Below are positions 56,187-64,000 of a stretch of 64,000 nt of DNA, piece by piece (within the stretch, counting starts at the first letter, position 1; every line of letters begins with the position of its first letter). The stretch is from Atrina japonica (taxonomy: Eukaryota; Mollusca; Bivalvia; Pterioida; Pinnidae): positions 186,001 through 250,000 of the forward strand of contig BROG01000005.1 of the NCBI GenBank assembly GCA_030159075.1. Direction: 5' to 3'. The position numbers and the translations under genes are program-made. The notes under the pieces are model-generated. The model did no database searches. It was not told where the DNA came from and saw only the letters and a list, made by a program, of their open reading frames with translations.

Positions 56187-59100
56187 ATGTTCGGGACGCC
56201 GGGTACCAAACGTCCTGTTGATTATGGCGCTAGTATGTTTCACATAGAGGGAAAAATATGACATTTTAATTTGCCATACGCATTTTGTACAAGCAATCGT
56301 TGTTGAGTGTCAAACTTTGTACAGGCTACAGCCTACACGCGGTCGAGTACACGCCTCAATCTTTGACAAATCTTACTTGATGTGAATTCAAAATTTTATA
56401 TCTTTGATATTTATGGAATGACGTTGTCAACATCGTTTAGTTAATGTTCAATTTAAGATCAAATGACAGTTCCCCTCATAACTTTTTTTAAAATTTCTAT
56501 TGGGGCCCATGCAAGCCTGTGATTGAATGAATCTTGCGCAGGCTACAGGTACAAATCATCTCACCTTTGTTTCACCTGATAATAAAAGACAACTTCAACT
56601 GGCTGAGATTTGATACATGATTTGATTATCATCCATTTGTATATGATTATCAATCACAGGCACTATTCTTGTGTCATGCAACCCCCCCCCCCCCCCCCCC
56701 ACCTTGTAATAACACACCCATATAAAAACTGAAAATGTAACAGACTAATTTTTTAGCAGAATTTAGGCCATTCCTTGTGCGGGGCTATTACAGAGACACC
56801 AAGTTACGCTAATGTATCCCTCATCGACCCCCTAGCGTGCAAATAAATGTGGCCACAAAATATAAACAAATAGTTACGAAATAACCCCACATGGAAGTAG
56901 TATATAATATATATCTAGGAAGAGGAACACATTTTGATATGAGTCGGGAGCTATTTCTGGTTTATATGATAGGCCAAATAAATGCTAAGTGCTAATTGGT
57001 TTTCCCGGTCACCTCCATCAAATGGTAATGATATGCATACAATTGTCCAATCAGACCTTAGCATATATTTTAGTCAATCATGTAAACTGGATATACTTTC
57101 AGACTGATATATTTTTAATTTGTTTTGCCTCATGTGAAAAATTATTGCATTTGTCAGAGTATCAAAGATTGGCAATAATTGAAGATGAGGGGGAAAAAGT
57201 GAGTCACTTGCAAAATTTGAAAAATGTAAATCTGTACTAGAGGGGACCCTGCAAAAGTGTCATCTCTTTGCTAACATATATACTACAGCCATTTGAGGCC
57301 ATTTCGTAACTGTTTACATGTTATGGTCACATTTATTTACACACTAGAGGTTTATAAGGGATACGTTTGCATAACTATGAGCCTCTTTGTGCCGTTAATG
57401 GGCTATAATTTAACAAATATTGCTATTTGTAAGTTCAAATCTGGTGATACAGGTCCATAAATATTTCATCTATCATATAATTTAAACAATTTTTAACTTT
57501 CTGTAGCTCAAAAGACTGTATTTCACCTTTATTTAAAGACATAGTATCTACGATTTCCTCAAATATTTCAATCTCAATTGTTTGGGTCAAATATGTTAAT
57601 ATTTGGAGATAAAAAACGAAAAATTGTTGAATTAAAACACATAGAAGTATAGTTTTATTGTATTTCACAACTTTCCACGTTTTTTTTATTTTTTGTCGGT
57701 ACGACAAAAATTCGTTTGCAAGCCCGCCCATATTCATATAACCTTAGCGTGACCTGTATTTGCGCATGCGCATTTCCATTGTTGATAGTGAAAAGCATGG
57801 CGTCCAAAGCAAAAACAAATCGTGGCCGACCTGTTAAATTGACAGATTCAGCTAGAAAAAGAAATCGGAAAGAAGTTTTGGCGAAATACAACAAGACCAA
57901 GATAAATATTGGAAAGGAGCATGATCGATGGATAAGCTAATTTCATGCAAACCGTTAATGTAAACGATACAATTATGTATAAATATCGAATTGTAAATAA
58001 ATCAACACGTGCTTACCTCAGCATCCATTGATTGATATCGATACGATCTAGGTCATTGCGTGTGCTTCTGGGATTGTTTCTGTGCATAATTAATGAGTTT
58101 GATTCTTACAGACGACGACAACAAATCAGCATTTATCCGTTAATTACGCTAATTATACAAAAAAGTGTCGACGTGGAAGATCATTATTCAGTCATATCTT
58201 CGATATTTCCGCAAAATTGCTGACTAAAAAAATAACCATTTTCGTAGATACTATGTCTTTAAATAACTTACATAGTCATTAAAAAGGCAGTTTTAGCATT
58301 AAACTTCTGGTCTGACGAAGTTATGCATTTGCTGTCATTGAATAAAGGTATCTTTAGAAAAGATGAGTGTGTTGAATCAATCAACGAGAGAGCATATTGA
58401 AGAAAAAGCTTATTCAGATTGGCAGTTGAGTTAATTCTACCTCTGTAGAATTTATGTTGATAACATTTTGTATTTTTATATCAATTTCAGATTCTGCAGC
58501 TTGGTCAAGTCCAGGATCTCCAGGCGACAATTCCAAGAAAAAGAAGCGCAGTCGTTGGGCCCAGGAAGCAGAAATTGACAAAACTGTTATTCCAGGAATG
58601 CCAACTGTTATTCCAGCTGGTCTTTCCAAGCAGCAAGAAAAACAGTATCTATGTAAGTTATACTGCTATGTTTATTGTGACAAAGTTAATTTAAAAACTT
58701 TCAATTTTACATTTTCAGTTTCAAAGTATCCAGTAAATTTGTCTTTATATATTTCAGCATAGAATAAAATCCATCTATACAAGCTTGCAAATTATGTCTG
58801 ATCAGTAGGTTATTTAGTGTTATAGAAGTCTATTGATTAATCTTTTAAATTGAATTCTTTTCCAGTTACATAATATATTTAATTTCATTCATATATTTAG
58901 TTAACAGTTCACATTTTGGTAGAAATATACAATCGCTGATGAAACATACGTTCTGGTGTTTTGACTACATTCATCCATGATTAAATGATATTTAATATGT
59001 ATGACTCTTCATGCTCTGTTATTCTCTTTTATCACAAGTAAATATGTTTGTTTTAAATTATACTAATTATGTTAACATTTTCAAATTATTAGTCCTTTTT

Positions 59101-60301
59101 TCATGATTGTCCATTGGTTTAAGTTGGGAAGGTTCTCCCTCTTGGTGGCCTTCTTTATTGGGGAGTTCAGTAGTAATGGAATTCCAACACCACAACTATG
59201 ATAATGGATTAGGCTTCCATACATTTTTGTTGTTGTATCATAATTTTGACAGCCCATAGGGCTTTTTTGCCTGTCTATTTTAACTAATTTGTCTCTGGAT
59301 AACCCTGGGCTTCCAACTATTTCATTTTATGAGAACTGCCTTTTTGTCATTTAAAGAGTGGTACATTGATGCATGATACAGGTTACCATACACTTTACCC
59401 AAGTATTTTCTGACACTTTAAAAATCTTTTTAAAAAGTTTTGACACCGGTATCTGTGATTAATAAATTCTAAAATTCATTGTGATAAATTTGCATTTACA
59501 TATATTCAAGTACTTGTAATTGGAAATTGATTCATTGTTTCTAACATTTCAGATCTGATTGCCATCCATCACTAAATTTTGATTTTAACAATTTATAAAT
59601 CAGTGTATTTGTTGTGTTGTTCAGTTTAATGTTTTATTTTGTGTTATCAAAATATTACTTTTGTTGCAATTGAGTAATTCACCAAGTTTGTATTTATGTT
59701 TCCAGTGGAATTAAGAAGGGACCTCCAAGTTTCTAACACTTAATAATTATCTTAATGGACAAACATTGTACAAATGAGGTTTAAAAAAATGACCAGATAA
59801 TACACAGATATATATTTCAGATATGTTTTTTTAATCACAAAAATAAAATGGGTGGGTTTTAAATATGGGTTCATTTGCAAGATTTCTCTTTTAAAATAAA
59901 ATTTTCTGGGTTCATTGCCAAAAAAAAAAAAAATTAGCTAGATCAGGGCAAACACTGTTTAATTGCATCACACATTTTATGTCCATGTACTAAATATAAG
60001 TTCAGTTTTTTTCAAGTCAACTTCATTCTATCATAGTCATTAAAGATACTAAAAGCAATCGGCTACTTGGAATGGTTTGTGGTAAAATAGATCTAATGAA
60101 AATGTAAGAGTCCCAACCTTCTGCCAGTTTTGTAGTATTCTATAAATATTGCTGACATGTTTAAACATAACAGAATAATGATTTTATTTGAACTATTGCT
60201 GCTTAATCAAACACTTGCATTGTAGTGCACCTCCAAATAGAAGAAATCAGTCGTAGACTGCGGACAGGTGACCTGGGCATTCCAGCTAACCCAGAAGAAA
60301 G
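56187..60301 (+). CDS. SF1: Splicing factor 1 (branch-point binding protein), first three coding exons; gene runs off the window
   Basis: Exons are 56187-56232 (MFGTPGTKRPVDYGA, donor A|GTATGT), 58491-58652 (donor T|GTAAGT) and 60226-60301 (donor probably G|GTTTGG). Phases are 1, 1, 2. Exon 2 encodes KKKKRSRWAQEAEIDKTVIP and GMPTVIPAGLSKQQEKQYL. Exon 3 encodes LHLQIEEISRRLRTGDLGIP then ANPEER. These match the SF1 N-terminus, where the SRW-containing ULM binds U2AF65 and the helix hairpin follows, before the KH-QUA2 domain that reads the branch site. The KH, zinc-knuckle and proline-rich parts are not in the window. The start exon is assigned by phase, donor quality and position; exons 2-3 are certain, exon 1 is likely. 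Confidence 0.88.
56682..56701. repeat. Poly-C tract
   Basis: About 18 consecutive C residues in SF1 intron 1, a likely site of length error or polymorphism. Confidence 0.9.
56764..57415. mobile_element. Element with ~110 bp terminal inverted repeats
   Basis: The left (56764-56882) and right (about 57292-57415) arms are diverged reverse complements. They share 'gtatccct', 'gcaaataaatgtg(g/a)cca' / 'gtgtaaataaatgtgacca' and 'agttacgaaat'. The ~410 bp core has no supported gene. It lies in SF1 intron 1. The family is not identified. Confidence 0.7.
57761..57772. promoter_or_regulatory. NRF-1-type palindrome
   Basis: TGCGCATGCGCA is the consensus NRF-1 binding palindrome, 25 bp upstream of the ATG at 57797. 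It suggests a real promoter fragment within the TIR element; binding is inferred from motif identity only. Confidence 0.55.
57797..57940 (+). CDS. Short basic ORF inside the TTAA element (possible captured first exon)
   Basis: The 47 aa frame starts MASKAKTNRGRPVKLTDSAR and ends INIGKEHDRWIS. It is Lys/Arg-rich, with GRPVKL (AT-hook-like) and an R-x-N-x-G-K-E-H-x-R-W pattern that resembles the N-termini of uncharacterised multi-copy invertebrate proteins; I could not check this. No splice donor follows before the stop, so it is a truncated or diverged fragment. It could also be chance. Confidence 0.35.
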   Translation: MASKAKTNRGRPVKLTDSARKRNRKEVLAKYNKTKINIGKEHDRWIS

Positions 60302-61002
60302 GTTTGGTCATGTAACAGTATAAACCACTCTCATTTCAAGCAGGATTGGTGATCCCATGGCAGATCAGCTGGAGAGAATGGCACATGCTAACTTTTATAT
60401 GAAGTATCATTTGATATGAAATTTTAGTGATAATAAATGTAGATCAGATACTAGCACGTTGCTTTTTAAGAGTTTACAAGTTGACTTTTCTGGAGACATA
60501 TTACTTTTCAGTATGAACTATGAAGTATTGCCTGCTATGACTTACTCATACAAATGGGGGCCCCATACTAACAAAGTGATTCTTTATAAATAAATTCCAA
60601 TCCATTATTACTTGAAGTTACAATGTCCATTAAGTACAACACATCTAATTGGGATGACTCAAATACTGAAGGTGATATAATGACATACAAGATGTGTAGA
60701 ACAGTAACTAAAACATACAGAAAGACTTCACAGTTACTTGATGTCTAACATACAAGAACCACTTAAATCTTAGGGATTTCTTGTACAAACAGTCACCTTA
60801 CAGTTACTTGGGACAGCTAACATGCAAGGACCATACAGTTACTTGGAACAACTAACAATGACTTACACACAATAATACAAGATTCAAGGGCTTACATATG
60901 TACAAAGACTTCTCATTTCTGGGAATGACTGCATACAGAAAACCACTGGCAGTGAAATTGACTTTTACATTAGAAATAAAAGTTAAAAGGTATATGTGCT
61001 GG

Positions 61003-61175
61003 TTAAAGCTGAACTATGAAGATAAAAAGCTTTTGAACTTTTAATAAAAAAAAAAATTGTTAAAAAAATGTTTTGAAACATTCCCACTTCATATCCCCAT
61101 ACAGTTGACATATTTGTAACACATCATTTTATTAAAAGTTCAAAAACTTCTTATCTTCGTAGTTCAGCTTTAAGT
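61003..61175. repeat. Foldback (MITE-like) element in SF1 intron 3
   Basis: Inverted ends TTAAAGCTGAACTATGAAGA and CTTCGTAGTTCAGCTTTAA have arms of ~45 nt that include TTTTGAACTTTTAATAA. The rest of 60302-64000 is AT-rich intron with no further SF1 exon visible. Confidence 0.8.
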
Positions 61176-63081
61176 GATCTTTTTTAATATTGCTGAGAAG
61201 AAAGTTATTCACAAAAATAGACCTATTTTGCCAAAAACGTTGTTTCTAGAAATCAATTAAATACATAATTATTATTAATGTTTTTTTGTATAAGTTGTTT
61301 ATTTTTTGTTTTGATATAAAAAATTTACTACACACACTGGAATTTTAAGTAAAAAACAAGAGCAGGGTCACACACTTAATTTATCCCTCCAAAAAAGATT
61401 GAATGAAAAAAAAAATGTGGAAGAAATACTTTTGATCATTTGAATATTTTAAAATATATAAATTTTTTCAAAAAATTTATTATGTTACTTTTTTCTTCAT
61501 TGTATTTCAAATATTTCTGTACATAGTAGCATATTGACACAATCTGTTTTAATAAGACTGTCGTTTGATCAATAGAAAAAGGAACAAATTTATGGATTTG
61601 ATAGCTGACATGTAATCATTATTTTGAGAGTGTGTTTTAAACTTAACATTTTAAGTGAAATGATCTGGTAGTACTATTTTCACCAAACAATGTTTTCAGC
61701 AAAAGTATAAATTCTTAAACAGTTTTCCATTGATCTGGAGAAATTCTTTTTTTAACAAGAGTTTATTAGAAGCTGTGCCATTCTCTCTGATTTATACAGG
61801 TATAGTCCGCTGTTTAGTTAAGGATCTCTTAATCAATCTAATCCAGTGTTTCTGTTTTTGCTAATGAAGCTGATTTTATATTTGATAATCAGTCAGTTTT
61901 TATCAAGTTAAGGTAATTTCCTGGAAGGAAAGAATCCAATGGATGTTAAAGATGGCCGTAACCTAACACTTATTTTCAGATTGCCTTGACCTTTCAAAAT
62001 TATATTGTGTTCAGATATGAAATAAATTTAATACAAATATACTTCTTTTCAGTTTTGTAAATAACATGCAATGTCTAATGGAATAATTTAAAAAAAATGT
62101 TGTTGATGTTTACATTTTGTTTATTTTGTGAGGAAAATTCTTTGATTAACATACATCTTTGACATTTCTCCATTGATTTAGAAAACAAATAGCATGAAGA
62201 CCAGTTACATTTCAGCATTTAGTCTGGGTTGATTGTGGTAGATTAGATAGTACCTGCTTTTTCTCATACCCCTTTTGAAATATAGTTTTTTTTCAAATGA
62301 AACAGATTATTTTCAATATAAATACATGATTTTTATATTTTTTTGTAAAAGTTGCTTTTGATATGAGTTGCGTTTTGTATATAAACTGAGAAAGTTACAC
62401 ATTCCATCAATATGAATACACACAGGTTCATTTTCTGTTAAAAAAAAAAACCCTACTGTTCATGTGGTTTTTTGCTGCTAGTACACCGTACTGCTTGTTT
62501 ATATCCAAGTATTCTCACTTTTATTAGCAGGTATCTGTACTTGTTTTTACAAGTAACAGATCTAGCTCTTTCGGGTAAAATTTATCTTTGCATTAGATTT
62601 GATTCGCTGTAAAGCTTAATATTACCATTATATTTCTTACTTTTTTGTTTACTTTGTTATTGAATGTGATGCATTGTCAATTTTGCCTATTAGAGCTTGT
62701 CATGACGATATCTGTTAAAGGGAGATCACTTTGGTATAAACTTTACAAGTCTGTAGTTTTATCATCTTAGCAAATCATCACTGTTATGGGTACTTTATAT
62801 ATCCCTATAAATTACATGTCACATGTAGAATTTGTGTCCACTGTTTGTTAATGATAATTATAAATGATATAGGTGTATTTTCAGTACACATTGCAAATAA
62901 ACAATAAATCTTTTATCTTGGATTTGATGTGATTGATTTGTCCATGATTCTCCTGATATCATTACAGTCAATTGTATGCAGGTCTACAGAGTCCACCTTA
63001 CTTATATACTGTTTGACTTTAATGTACAATTCTCTGTTTCATACCGTTTAACTCATTTATCTCAAAAGACACCTTTGGACT

Positions 63082-63253
63082 GGTAGAAGTCAATGATCTA
63101 CAGAAGATTCCGTTGTTTATCAGGGGTAGAAGTCAATGATCTGTAGAAGATTCCATTGTTTATCAGGGGTAGAAGTCAATGATCTACAGAATATTCCATT
63201 GTTTATCAGGGGTAGAAGTCAATGATCTGTAGAAGATTCCATTGTTTATCAGG
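63082..63253 (+). repeat. 43 bp minisatellite, four copies
   Basis: The unit is GTAGAAGTCAATGATCTGTA + GAAGATTCCATTGTTTATCAGGG, alternating 'ctaca' and 'ctgta' between copies. It lies in SF1 intron 3. Confidence 0.9.
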
Positions 63254-64000
63254 CGTTGATGGGTTAAAAGACATGGTTCCATTTTACTATACATTGTCTA
63301 GAAGTCTGCATAGAAACTTCTATTTTGGTCATCGTTTATCCGATTTCTTGTCTTCTTTTGTATTGAAATTATTCCATGACCTAGACATCATTTGTAGAGT
63401 ACAATTAGTACAGTAAAGTTGTTTTCCTGGTGCTTGTTAAGTCTTCAAAATTAAAAACAGATGAGGCAATTCTCAGACTTCTTAATTGAATTACTTTCCA
63501 AAGCTTAAGTTAGAACAAATGTCAGTACATGTACTGGGATTTAACGATACAAATATCTGTTGGAAATACTTGCAGATGAATTTTCTAGCAGTTTGATAAC
63601 TTTTGAGGTTGTTAAGATTTCATACATTGCAAAACATTTCAATGATCAAATACTGTTTGGGTACTGGGCCCTAGATTGTTATGATTCTTCGGACTTAACT
63701 TGAATTGACCAATTATAGGTTTTTATTTTGTACCATGGTATCTAACATTTCCGTAACATCTCTTGTTGAATTTGTGATACCAAAATACCCCAAAATGCAA
63801 TTTTCTGGATAATCTTTTCATCAAAATACATTTGTATACCAATTTCAGCAGTATTGGACTTTAGCAAAATTGTTGTGCTTCAAGAGTTATCTATCCCAGT
63901 GTATCCTTGAACCTTAAGTATGAGATGATAAATTTGATATCAGGAGAACATGGCAAAATACAATGCAGTATCGTCTTGTAATTTGGTTCCATATTATTTC

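Larger units (their letters stand above)
57533..58262. mobile_element. 722 bp TIR element flanked by TTAA, carrying a promoter-like exon
   Basis: Termini AGACATAGTATCTACGA (57537) and TCGTAGATACTATGTCT (to 58258) are exact inverted repeats, each bordered by TTAA (57533-57536, 58259-58262). TTAA duplication would fit the piggyBac superfamily, but TTTAAA palindromes at both ends leave the boundary ambiguous. The element contains a TGCGCATGCGCA site and a short ORF (next entries) and no transposase. Confidence 0.78.

Noticed and set aside
56050..56247. 65-codon plus-strand frame starting MENFKFALLLEDILTTRKRF
   Set aside because: It overlaps the SF1 5'UTR and exon 1 in another frame. The better start for SF1 is ATG at 56187, which gives a correct phase into exon 2. 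The longer frame could act as an upstream ORF, but nothing supports a product.
57435..57900. Overlapping minus-strand frames (100 and 81 codons)
   Set aside because: They lie in and across the edge of the TTAA element with no recognised motif or splice context, and are likely chance frames.

Overview
The window looks like nuclear DNA of a mollusc, most likely a bivalve. It is AT-rich, its genes are split into many short exons by long introns, and it is crowded with tRNA-derived SINEs, foldback (MITE-like) elements and minisatellites. No bacterial-style operon, CRISPR array or plasmid/phage feature is visible. Three protein-coding genes are supported, all recognised by exon-by-exon translation.

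Layout. (1) 1-4100: intergenic sequence with foldbacks, a SINE-like unit and a duplicated 'gaccagt' repeat. (2) 4153-8260, plus strand: a complete four-exon SPC24 gene (kinetochore NDC80-complex subunit, 198 aa). (3) 8261-11400: convergent intergenic space with two minisatellites. (4) 11449-55796, minus strand: POLR3A (RPC1, largest subunit of RNA polymerase III). I placed 36 exons, and their summed length is in frame (1354 codons plus stop). One internal exon, coding for about 50 conserved residues just after the bridge-helix region, was not found. The introns carry at least six minisatellites (units of about 23, 25, 27, 34, 35 and 37 bp, plus a ~65 bp one), a mariner remnant, a 1.3 kb TIR element and many small palindromic elements. 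(5) 55797-56186: a ~390 bp divergent promoter shared with (6) SF1 (splicing factor 1 / branch-point binding protein), plus strand from 56187. Its first three coding exons end at 60301 and the rest lies beyond the window. SF1 intron 1 holds two TIR elements, one carrying a promoter-like site and a short basic ORF.

Main points for a second look. Three introns have minor-spliceosome (U12-type) signals: SPC24 intron 3, POLR3A intron 26 (which splits the trigger-loop region) and POLR3A intron 35, which is an AT-AC intron with near-perfect 5' splice and branch sites. POLR3A also shows decayed tandem copies of exon 27 in the following intron, a mariner insertion 8 nt inside a splice donor, a missing essential exon, and a possible 1-nt homopolymer error that changes its C-terminus. 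The genes do not form a pathway. They are housekeeping genes (chromosome segregation, Pol III transcription, pre-mRNA splicing) that happen to be neighbours.
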